From Kuschelorhynchus macadamiae (lineage: Eukaryota > Arthropoda > Insecta > Coleoptera > Curculionidae), in contig JAUTXW010004707.1 of the NCBI GenBank assembly GCA_030620095.1, positions 496,001 through 560,000 on the forward strand: 64,000 nucleotides of DNA, given 5' to 3'. Under the pieces are notes generated by a model. The model had not been told where the DNA came from. It saw only the letters and a list, made by a program, of their open reading frames with translations, and ran no database searches. This document shows, in pieces, positions 26,601-39,788 of the stretch (position 1 is the stretch's first letter; each line of letters begins with the position of its first letter). The position numbers were made by a program, and so were the translations under genes.

Positions 26601-29600
26601 TTTTTGTCAATACTTACGGAGATTTCACCGTCGATATAAGTAACATTCAAAAAATGCCATTTTCCAGGAGTCTTCTTTACGCTAATGAGGTGAGTCGCGT
26701 TCTTGATACTGTCAAGTAGTTCGAAACGTACCTCATCGTTGACGAGTCGCACTTCCCAGTACAGTCCCGTTTGAGCTTCGCTGGATGCTATAACGCTGAG
26801 ATTGCTACTCGCCTAAAAGCACATCGAAAATTCAAAAGTAACATATATGAGAGTGATAGTAGATTTGTCATTTGCTAAACCTGTGCATATCCATGGAAAT
26901 GGCCGGTTTTTGACAAGCCTCCCCCGTTCATCTCGGCCCAAGGTCCGTTTGGCGCACTTTACAGCTATTATCAACTTTGTTGAATGATGGAATGAATTAA
27001 TTTGCAAATGTCTGTTCTATAAAAACTATGTTAATAATTCTTAAAAAAAAAACATTCGCGATTATAAGGAATTTTCCCTAGACGTTAATAATACCCGTAT
27101 TCACTAGGGAGGTTTAAATTTAGACCACGCCCAACTTGACAGTTGTAGGTTTAAATTGGCATATGACATTTTCTAAATGTCACATTTACCAAATGACAGC
27201 GACACCATTACTGGTGAGCTAAAGTTTTCATTGCCATGGCAACTAGATCTGATCTAATTCTTAAACGTTTTTGATATGAGGTAAAAATATTTTTCCTAGC
27301 ATCTCACCAAAAGATGTCCCGCGCTGCATCAAGAAGATTTCCATCTTGTAGGTGTAATCTGTGACAATGTTTTACTCAAAAGATATTTCTTAAATAGACT
27401 CAGAAGATTCCGACCATTCCTCTGAATAGATTTTTTCATATGTACCAAATTTAGTATCAAGCCAAAAAGGCACTAGCAATGGTTTACAAAATGAAGGGTC
27501 TGCCTTGTATAGAACCAATTACTACATTTGAATATCCTTCTACTGGATTACTACGCCACAATTCGACGATATTTTAGTGATGTAAGCTTCCTTGTGTTGT
27601 TTGGATCAATCATGCGAATAGTTCTTTTTTAGACAGAATCAAGGATACTAAAAATTGAAGGAGAGGCTCCTCCTCATATGTGCGAGCAATGTTTAAGTCT
27701 GCCAAAACTAAATCCTGTAGAATAGCCGTTAACCACTACAGAAATATTTTTGTTTTAAAGAAAACTGGCAATCCAAGTACAAAAATTTGGAGGAAGACCC
27801 TATGCAGAAAGTTTGTAGTTCTGTCATTGATTCAAATTCTTTGGATATGTCAAGGGCCATAATTTGACACTCTCCATGGAATTCGACAAATTTATTCCAG
27901 TTGAGGGTTACTGTTAATAATAGGAACATTCAGTTAACACTCTACTACTCGGAAACTAATCATAGTTTTGTTTTGTGTTTATGGACAACTTTGATTGCGA
28001 GGTCAAAATAAATAATATACTAAAATATGGTGAATTTTGGTGGACAATCAAAATCCCATTGCCACAAAAATCTCAAAACTACTTAATTATTTTTAAACAT
28101 GTTTTGATTTAAAGTAGTATATAATAAAACTTTAACTTCTATGTCATGTGCTTTGTTACTAGACCTTAATTAATTCCGCGAAAGCGAAATATTGTCATAT
28201 GCACTGGGCTTAAACCTGTCTTAAAACTAACTTAAAAACTAAACAATGGGTTGCCATGGTATTGTAACTTTACCTACGTCTCCTTACTTATGGGGGCCAA
28301 AAGGTCGGCCCAGTCGTCCTTTAAATCCTCTTGCGGAGCGTTTATGTGAAGAGGCTATTCACTACGCACGCGGTGCCCTACAAAACTGAGGATTGACTCT
28401 AGGTAAGATACAGTCATAGCCTGGCAAAGATTCAGTCCAAAAAGAATGCGAGTGATGTTGGAAACGATGCACAACCATTTGCTGATTGGTTTAAATTCTA
28501 ATTTCTTTCTATAAAGCTATTACCAAATAATTATACGGATATAGAAACTTTATTTTCTCTACGTAGTGGAATTTTGCACGAGGAAAGTTCTGGGTAAACA
28601 TGAACTTACCGACTTTTTTAAAATTGAAATGATCAGTCTTGAGACCAACTTGAATTACACAAAATACGGTAGTTCCAAAAACTCAAAATTTTGACACAGC
28701 AAATTTCCAAGACACGTATGTTGATATCAACTCGCAATAATCTGCACAGGAACAGATTATGCTTGTTTAACCAAAATGTCAAAAACATTGAGGTCGTCAT
28801 ACATGTCATAACCACTTCCCCTAGTTACATTTTATTAATAACAATAATAATAATAACATTTATTATTTACCATATGTATACAAATAAAAATACAAAGATG
28901 TAAATCATAAAAATAAGGTAAATAAGCACGCATTTCAGACTTCTGTAGTCCAGATTCTGTTCTACCAATGCGGCTATAACTAAACAATACATTTTATTAG
29001 CTAAATAATAAATAAATAATTGTATTAAGATTACATTATTAGTAAATGAGGAGAAGAAGAGGAAAAAGGGAAAAAGAAGGGGGGGGGGACAGAAATACAA
29101 AGAAAGAAGAATGAAGTTTAGAGTATTTTAAAAGCTAAGGAGAATTGAGTAACTGAGTAGTAATTTTCTTTTTAAAACGTTGTAATGACACAGGAGATTG
29201 TGATATTTGTGATAAATCTGGAGATAACGAATTTATATTTAAAGCAATGTTATAGGAGAAACATCTCTTAAATATTTCTGTTTTATGACGCGGAATTGTT
29301 AACGTATTCATGCGTAAATTCAAATGATGTACCTCCGTGGGAAAAGTGATTTTGTTATAAATATATGAAGGCGATTTAAATGTAAGTAATTTATAATAAA
29401 AGCACAAGGCATGCAGCTTACGTCTGTTATACATATTTAACCACCACATTTCTTTAGGTTTGTGAGATACCCTGTTATTTCTTTTGTTACTAAATATAAA
29501 TCGAATACAGCTGTACTGCACTTTTTGAACTCTACGTAAATCATAACTGTCCAAACACGGACCATATATTTGATCGCAGTGATTAAAATGTAACAATATT

Positions 29601-30269
29601 AATGAATCACAGAGCTCCTTTTTAATAGATTGGTCAAGATAAGGTCTGTGCGGGTATAGCGATTTGAGAGAGCAATATGTTTTTTTAAGAATATAAGAAA
29701 TATGAGGACTAAATCGAAGATGTGAATCCAAAACGAGACCTAAACTTTTTGCGCTTTCAACTATATTTAAACGTCGCGTCGGTTTCCTATTTTTATATCG
29801 ACTTCTGGCTTTATATCATTAAGAATATTTTTATTACCAAATAAAAGAACAAACGACTTAAACGGATTCAAATTTAGTACATGTTTAGAGAATATTTTAA
29901 GAAGTTCGTCTAAATCGGAGTTGATCTTAATATTGGCTTCTTCAAAGTAAGAAGGTTTAAAAGATAAATACAGTGTTTTCGTTTTCGTGCAGTAACGCAA
30001 ACAAACATAAGTCAAGTAACTCTAGAAGAATAAGCTTTTTTCCGCGAACATGATCTGATTATACTATTTAATCTTTTTTTTTTTAATCCATCATTTATTC
30101 CCAAGAAACAATATTGTTTATAGTAGGGAACTAATTAACAATAGAAAAATATAAAAAAGTATATACATTGTTATAAATTATAAATAAATTAAAAACTGTA
30201 AATAATACAGGGAACTAAGTTAGTCAGGTGTATGTAGCGGAATAATATATTACATAACGAGCACGGATA

Positions 30270-30314
<45 letters not shown>

Positions 30315-33300
30315 TAAATCACTCGAGTATGTTAGTGCTCTTTTTCCTAAGAAAACGCATTTAACAACCGGAGAAAGCAGGCGGGAAAACTAATAACGTG
30401 GCAGCCGATCACGCGCAATTTGCCGTTTTATTTTATCTGACTCAGCCTACTTCGGAACATATTAACGTTGGAGCCGATTCCACGGTAATTACATTATTAA
30501 TATTATTCTTAATTATTATAAAAGTAGCATTATTTCTGCGGGAATTAATATAAATAATGTTTTTTTTTAGTACAGAGTATCAGAATAGGCTTTTTTTAAA
30601 TGGGTGTTATTAACAAACAAAGCAGACTTTACGGTATTATATAGAAAGCCCCCTAGATAACATCATTAACTATTTTATAGGTATAGGCTGATTGTTGGCT
30701 TTTGGTGGGTGATATTCTTAGGGAGGATGTATCAAATGCTTGTCACTGCATACCATAAAAATGTGTAGGTAGTGTCAGAATATAATGAATTACCCTGTCT
30801 GTACAAGGTGGTCCAATATTAGTCAGCTGTTGCTTGGGAGCCGTAAATAACAGAACTTAAGAAAAAAATATTTATAGGTAAATTGGCCAAGAGAAATCGC
30901 TGTAAATTATTTTTAACTTCGAAAGTTGTCCGCTAGGGGGAGTATCAGCAACACACATGTGTAAATGCCAATTTTCTCTTAGATTTTCATAACTGAGGTA
31001 TGTTGAAAATAAGCATTGTATTCTTCAACCAATTACGCACTTTTTTGCTTCAGACCATATTTGTCTATTTTCAAAAATAAAGTGGTGGGGGAAGGGCAAA
31101 TGAAATGATTTTATTCAACTTGGTATCGAAAGAAAGTGCTTCTTTGCTCTTCTCATGGAGCCATAAACTGTACCGTATTCTGAATTCTCCAAATTATGCT
31201 GATTTTTTCAAAAATATCAGATGGTACGCTATGACTTTTATATTAGAATTTATTTGGTAGTTATGAGGGCCATTGAATAGTGAAACAAAGAATCCAGGTG
31301 CGCGTTTAAATTAAGAAAGTTGATGATGGTCTCTCGAACCCGAAACATTGGATTGAAATATTAACTTTGTCGTTTTGTAGAAGAGAAAATGCGAGAATGA
31401 CAAAATGGAAAATATTTTATCTCTCCCTTCGATTAATCTTAGAATTCTAGAAAAAAACCAAAAAATTTAGTAATCGTCTATAACTGTGGAGAACAAAACA
31501 ACAAAGGAACAAAAAAAAAATACTAAAGTACTGAGTCTCATAATCTTGTACTTCGCAATAAAATCGTTAAAGCTAGGGCAAACCAGGGCAGGATTCGGTT
31601 TGGGCAAAAAGATTAGAGCGAATTCTACCTTGTCTCAATGAAACAAAAAAAAAAACGACGATATGAACTAATAACTAACAACAAATATATTTAAAATTAC
31701 TGAAAACTACTTGCGGTAAAAAGATTTAGTACATGTGACTCGACCTACTACAAGAAATGATATGGTGGACCGTATTAGGAATGGACGCTGTAGTCCAATT
31801 GACACAGGAAAGATTGCAACTTTGTATTTACAATGACGGCCGGTATTTGGAGCATTTGCAAAGTAGTTTTTAGTAATTTTAAATATATTTGTTGTTAGTT
31901 GTTAGATCATTTCATCGTTTTTCTTTTGTTTCACTGATGCAAGGTAGAACTCGGTTTAATCTTTTTGCCCAAACCGAGTTCTGCCGTGCCTCGCCCTAGC
32001 TTTAGCTATTTTATTTCAAAGCTTATGTGATTATGAGATTGAGTTTTAGCATTTTTTGTTTTGTTCCATTGTTTTGTTGTTTCACTTATGCAGGATAACT
32101 AAAGTTTCCATTGGAACCTGGTTTTTTTTTTCAGTTTTCCCGTTTTCCTAAAATTTATGGATAAATTGAAATGAGAGATGAAAATAATTTCCACTTTTCC
32201 ATTGTCACTTTTTCTCCTCTACCATCGTCAACTTTCTTAATGTAAATGCGGACCTGGATTTCTTATTTCACTATTCAGTACCCTTCATATCTACCAAATA
32301 AATTGTGATATAAAAGTCATAGGATACCATACGATTTTTTTGAGTAAATCAGCATTATTCGGAGAATTCCAAAACAACGTTATCTAGGGACCCCTAACAA
32401 AGTCATTACGGCACAGTTTATAACTCCACGAGTACAGCAAAATAAGCACTGTTTTTCGACACCAAGTTGAATAACATTGGTTCATCCAAAACAGAGACAT
32501 CTACATTTGCAAGTAAAAATGTTTGTCCATCCCCACCACTTTAATTTTAGATATATACAAAAATGGTTTAAAGCAAAAAAGTGCCTAATTGGTTGGAGAA
32601 TACAACGCTTATATTTTCTACATACCTCAAATATGGAAATTTAAGAAAAAATTGGTATGTAAACTTTTGTGTTGCTGTTACGCCCCCTGGGGGCCAACTT
32701 TCGAATTTGAAAATAATTTACAGCGATTTCCATTGGCCGATTTATCTTATGTTCTGTCATTAACCGTTCCCGAGTTACAGCTGACGTCCTCTATTATTGG
32801 ACCACCCTGTACATATATTGCCAGAGAAAAATTATAATTCGGAAGAACAATAATTAGACCAAAAAAGCGTTATTTGGCGATAACGAGAATAATTTATACT
32901 TTAGACCCCAAGTAATTTAAAAAATGTATATTGTATGCTCTAAAAAATATATACTCACCTTAAAATGGAAACTGAGACTCAATGAATCCACATGATCATT
33001 ATGCCACCAAATATGACTGGCAGAAAATGGAAAAGTAATAGGTATAATTTTTACGTCACTCTCATAAAACTCCGGTCTCAGAATTCCAATGTAGTGAACC
33101 TTCGGATTGTTCTTATTCAGTTCGTAAATTATCGATATGTCGTTGTAGAAGACGTATTTGAGCGAGCCAACGAAGTTATTTGTTGATTTTAATCCTGTTT
33201 TCTTCTGTAACTCGGGTCCGCCACCTAAAATATGTAAAATAAACGTAAACATATTTTTAAAAACAAGCGTTTATTTATAAACTTTTTAAAAACAAAAATT

Positions 33301-36300
33301 TACTTATGACCTAATAGGTACGAAGTGAAGTAGTAAAGCTACAGAATAATCGCATTATCATTCAACTTCATAGGCTAAAATGTATTTTTTTTATTTTTAG
33401 TTCAATACTATATAGATAAGAGCTTGTTTTTAAAAAGGTTTATATTATTACTCTGTATAAGATATTCACGATTTTTTTACGCCAATCTTAGTTCTGGAAC
33501 TGGTAAAAACCTTGCTAAAATAAATAATAACAGTTTCCCAACATTTCAAATTTCTTACACACCCTGGATAAGATATTCACAATTTTTTTACTCTATAGTG
33601 CCATATTATCGCATTGTCACCAAAGTTACATAGTTGTGCCAAATTTTAGTTAAATCGAATGCCAGCTATTGCTTGGAAAATGGAGTACAAACGGAAAGAC
33701 ACAGCATCAGATAAAAATCTGTTTTGCTTATGGTCATATTGCAAGCTTGGGATAGTATCGGCCTGTTTGTAAATTTTCAGAGGTATAAGAAGCATATCTC
33801 TGTAATATGATTATAATGCTGAAAAAGTTAAGCTGCGATTAAAGCCAGTGGCGGATCTAGGATGATGCCAAGTGGTAAGGGGCGGCTAAAAAACTGTAAT
33901 ATGTACTTACTAATTTTATTTTAATAAACACTCTGGCGACATGATCGTTTTATTTATTTGCAAATTATATACATTCACAACATACTCTAATAATACTGGC
34001 AGAAAAAATCAACCTAACTATACTTCTTACATTTTCATTTACACATTATTTAATTGTGAATTATTACTCACTGATCTAGCTGTTTAATATTATTTAAGTG
34101 ACCGAGAATTCCTCGTTGTCCGTAAGTTAAAAGATGAAGCTGAGAGACATGTTTTGCTAATGAAGATTTTCTAAAACACTTTTGATAATATTATTCCAAA
34201 TAAGGATTTGTTTGGAAAAGAGATTACAGAAAAATTTTGGCTGCCAGAAAAAAGACCAACCGTTTTCTCGTCTGCTAATATCTTCATACCACTAGCTTTA
34301 GAGTACCTAAAGAAACTACTTGAATTTAATAATTTGAAGAAAGAAATTATTGATGAATATTTGCTTTTCACACAATTATTTATGAATCAAAATATTTTTC
34401 AGTTCAACAATAAATATTATAAACAACTTGAGGGAACTAGGAAACAATGAGCTTACATCAAAAGATATTAAAATGTCATCTTCTTTTAAGTGAACATTCT
34501 TAATTTTATCTAAGAATTCTAACGAGTTAGTAAACTCAAAGTTATCCTAAGATATATTTAATTTGCTGAATTCTTCTACTAACCATTTTAAAATATGAAA
34601 CAATAGGTCTCATGGACTTTCCAGGTTTATGGATTTTGGGAAGGCAATACAGTTTAGAGAACTGTAGGTTACTATGTGTTAGTTTGAATTTTAGTTTATC
34701 GAACACAAGGTTTTGCACTGTTTTAAGGTACTTTTTACTTCTGTTATTATTTTTGATAACGGTTTTTTTTTCAGTTAAATCGTAAGGACCAGTTTGAATC
34801 AAATTGTCTATTCTTTCAAAATAATCTGTTTTATCTAGTATAACAACCTTATCTCCTTTGTCAGTTTTTAAATAAAAACGTTTTTTTTTCAGTCCCTGGG
34901 TAACTTCAATATTTTTACGAGAAACATATTTTGACGTATTTTGAGATTTGATTTCTGCAAGCCTCTCTAACGAATACCTTGGTTGACTCTGGCACGTATT
35001 GAGTCGAACTTTCGATATTCGCTATAATAGTTGGTAAACTATTTTTTACTGGAGGCTCTGCAAAATTCAAAAGGGAGATTTCTCTATTTTCAAAGGACTG
35101 AGAAGAATGGTTTTCTACAATGTTCTCGACTTCCGAAGAAATTTGTTTTTGTGGTTTCAAATTTCTCAGTTTGTGAACACGTTATTTTCAAAAATTTGGC
35201 ATCGATAATCACGAACATTTTTGCTTGGCAAAAGATTCAACCTTCTCAGTAACGGGTGATTGTTTAGGATCTTGACTGAAATGAATTTAGGGAAAACCGA
35301 AAAAGACTTGCATGATTTTAGTACTTACTTTTCTTATGATTTTACCTATAGCGTCCACAACTTCATTTTGAACGGTGTTGATATTTATAATGTAGGTAGG
35401 TTGTGGTTATTATATTATAGGGACAAATCGATACAACAAATACGAATTTTAAATATACTATGTTTTGTTCGTATTTTATAGATAAATATTTTTTAAAAAA
35501 GGTCTTAACATAATATATGAGGCCTTTGGACGAGGGTTTAACCCCTGTAGACTAGTTATATATTTGCAACTAATTAAGGCTATTTCTTTCATCGCCATCA
35601 TGATCACTCCGTCGCTTACACTTGAGTTTCGATATCTCAGTGCGTGATCATCAAAGCGTTGGGATCAAAACATAAGAAATAACTCTATTTTTTAATTAAC
35701 AATAATTTGTATATTTTTAATTTAACCAATTTAACATTATTTTCATGTCTAAACTATTGAAGATAAACATTTACACCACTGATACAACAAATTTGTTTAT
35801 GTAGACCTTTGTTTAGAATCAACCGTTCGGACACCCAAAGCTGTTAACTCCCCACTTTTTTACTGTTTTTATATTGTTTTGCATTTTCTTGAAGATTGAG
35901 GATAATAATTTTTTAATATTCACATTCTATACATTTTTTCTAAGGAGAATAACATTTTTTTCATTCCTTCAAAATCTAATGGATTTTTACCTGTCGAAAA
36001 TTTGACAAAACTGAGATACTTCTCTTAGTAATCCTATTAAAATGATACCACGTTGGCGATGCAAAGCTCTTTATTTTTGTTAAACAAACAACTTTTAAAA
36101 AGAAATCCAATACGATGTTTTAATAGTACACATTATTTTGAAAATACGGTTTTGCAATACTTTGGTGAGTCTTAATCAATCATACACTTTCTGTAATTAA
36201 GACTTTTTAAATGCAAAATAAATTTTAAAAAACCTATAAAATTTGCAAAATCTGAGGTATTCGTTTCTGTAACCCTTTTTTAAACGTCGACCTAGGGATT

Positions 36301-39300
36301 AATTGGATTTCCTTTGCAATAATGTACTGCAAGGGTTATTTAAAAAAAACATTTTTATTGATGAATAAGGAATTAACCTCTGTTTACTTGTTTACTATTA
36401 TATAACACAAAATATTTGACTATTACACATCGTTTGTACATAAAACCCAACCAATGCTTAGATCTTTTAATTTATTTATGAAAATAAAAAAAATATATAC
36501 AAAAAAACTTTTATTTATAAACTATTGAACTAAAAAATTAAAAATAAATCAACTTACAAAAACACAGAAATTTAAAAAAAATTAAATATTTTCTTGAAAC
36601 CGTGAAGCTTTATTTCAAGTGTGATGACGTCTTGCGCCTCAAGGTGTTAAGAAAATATTCATATTTTTAAAAGTTCTGTACTTATGTAAGTTTAATTCTT
36701 ACATTCTTACTTTTCAGTTCAATTGTTTATAATTAAAGGCTACTTTAAAAAATTTTTAATTTATTTTATTTTGTACTTTTTAGCATTAGTACATTTTATG
36801 GATCTTGTTAACTTAATGGGACTTATTATAGTGTCACATTTGATGTTTTTTTTTAAAAATCTTATTACACCCTTTATATACAATTGCCTGATTGTTAAAA
36901 ATCTTTTTAGCATTATTTTTTACACAACCTGTATAAGATATTCACGATTGGACAACATAATATTGAATTGTCATCGCATTTATGTATGTATAGCAAATTT
37001 CAGTCAATTTCAATAATGGGAACTGCTTCAAGTTTTAACTTAAACATACATTCAAACTAAATACTAACTAACTAATTAACATACAAGCGAAGTTAACTAA
37101 AAGCTTTTAATAAGCTTTAGCTAGAAGTATTCTTTTCCCTTTCCTACAATCATTCCATTATTTATATAAAGGCACTCACTATCACTATTTAAATTAACTT
37201 ACCTATATATATTTCAGGATCAATATACAACAAAGGCCTTCCAGTAATATTAATGGATTTAATTTCATCGTTTAAAATGAGATGCATTTTTTCGTGTTGA
37301 TGAAATATTGTTAGATTATTCCACTCGTGCAGTTTAAAATCCGGCGTTTGTCCCAACACAATGGTAACTGGGTTATTTTCTCCAAAATCCATGACGATGT
37401 GAACTGAATCGTTAAAAATCGATGCGGCTATGTAATGATCAATCCCATGTTCACCTATATTGGTTAGAAAAATTAGAAAATGTGTTTAAATTTATCAAAT
37501 ACCTACTTAATTTTTTTATTTTATAACCTCACCTCCAGCCGCATAGAGCAAAGCAGAATCATCAAATCGGGTTTTAAACATCAGAGAGAACCTGGTGACT
37601 GACGAATGTACTCGGTCCTTCCAGTCGTAGACTCTGTATGAAACGTATGAGGATCCTCGCAATGTGAGGACTGTTGCAGCTAAAAATTAACACATTTAAA
37701 TTATTTTTTATTTGCTTTGCTACTCATAAAAAAAAATAAGCAACATAAAATTTGAACTAAAAAGATATAGTTTTCACGAGCTATATGTAACTTGTCTGAA
37801 GCCCATCTATAAGTCAAATTTTTATTTACTAAAACATATGCATATAATTGAGTATTCCTTAACTATTATTTTTTTTTCATTTAACGACATACGAAAGATA
37901 ATATAAAAAATAGACTAACTTTGTGGGTGTTCTGATTGATGCATAACAATCAAGAGACAAAAGTTCATTCAATTAAAATATCATAAACCTTCATATATCA
38001 TAAGTAAAAGTAAAATATAAATTAAAATACTGGTTCAATAAAGGAACTGCAGAGGTCTTGGACCGATGTACATACATAATGTGCCCTTGTGAAGTAGAAT
38101 ATAAAGGTGATGGATGGTCATACACCCAACACCTATGGACTTATTATATTTTTAGAATTGTTGCTGTTTTTCATTAATCTTATTAGACGGTTTGAGTATA
38201 ATTGCTTGACTGTTAAAATGTCAATTACTTTAAATACATGATCTGAATAATTTAATCCCTTTCAAGAATATTTTTACGACGTAATTCTGAGTGATACCCA
38301 AAGGATGTAGAACGCTACTACCAAAACTCTACTCCATACTCCAATAGCATACCACAACACTGGCTCCGCTAGAGCTTATTATACTAACCTTAATAACTTT
38401 TTGGATAAAAATTCTCTTAGCTAACAAAAACCTATAGAATTTCATATGAATTTTGTTATTCAAATAAGTGACGTGTAGATCATATGCGTGTCAATAATTA
38501 TTCCCAAGTGTCCCAACTGCTACTTCAACTGTCCCTAACCGCAACCATCTGTTCATATACGAACAGGCTCCTGTCTGTACAATGCATGAAGACTTAAGCT
38601 CTTTCAGGTCCGGACACACATTCATTTTCAGTCGATTTTAATCCATCCATAATCATACTTTTGAGATGTAATTTTCTGCTTCCTAAAAAGCCTTCTGCAA
38701 AGACACATTTGTAATGAGTATTGCCAAGTTGTCCGCGTAATAGATATAAGCGCTACTCGAATTTGGCAAGAGAGACAAGACATACAAAGAGAAGGTTATA
38801 CGTCCACAGGACCCTGTGGCATGCCAAAGTTAATTGCACATTCTTTACTTAATGTATCATTAATTTTTACCCTCTGGGTTACTTAAGTATGACTAAAGTA
38901 GATTATTAATACATTATTCCTATATTTTTAAGTTTGCAAAGAAGTGCCTGGTGTGCCTCAGTCTCAAACGCTGTCACCAGGTCAGCAAAAATAAAATTGT
39001 TTTACGTCTGTTGTCAAAAATTATTTATTATCTACCCTGTAACCGAATCATCTACCCAAACCAGAACGGAAACCAAATTGTGTGTCGGACAAGACTTTAT
39101 TTGTAATTAAAAATTATATTCATCACCTGCCTTATAAATTGGAGTAACTATAAGAGTTTTTAATATGTCCAGAGAGTCCCCCTTCTCCAATAGTAGATTA
39201 AAAGTGGCTTTATAAAAATACATACATGGCTATCTTATAACATTTTGATCATTCCCAAGAAGCAGCATTTTCTTTTTTTGAATTTATTATTAAAATTAAC

Positions 39301-39729
39301 TCTTTTACACCCAATAATCTTATAAATATAAATAAAATTTACGGTTCGCTTAACTGGAAATTGATAGTTGCTAGTTTGAATTTTATTGGCCAAGTCTTCA
39401 CCTATATTTGAAAAGTAGTTTGTAAATTGGTCAGCAAGCTTCGCGTCGATATAAATTATATCAATATTTTCTTTTAGACACGATATTTCATTAATTTTGC
39501 TTGATTCATTTGTTGTCTGTTTAATTATTTCCCATGTTATTTTGATACCACTTTTGCATTCTGATAATCTATTTCTAAAAAAATTATCTCCCAATAGTAG
39601 TTAGAAATTGACATCATTTCTGATTATTGCTGTAAACCAGGCATATACAGCATTCTCTCAAATTAAGCTTACACCTGAGCAAAGGAATGGAGGAGTTTAA
39701 AATCTATCTGTGGGATAAAAGGGGTATAT

Positions 39730-39788
<59 letters not shown>

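Noticed and set aside
27150..28230. DNA transposon bounded by GCATATGACA inverted motifs
   Set aside because: Only about ten bases match well (27169 and 28197), with gaps beside them and no coding core. Too weak to call.
32581..32837. Small ORFs in the fold-back element
   Set aside because: Two short overlapping frames without similarity, in one arm of an inverted repeat and not preserved in the other.
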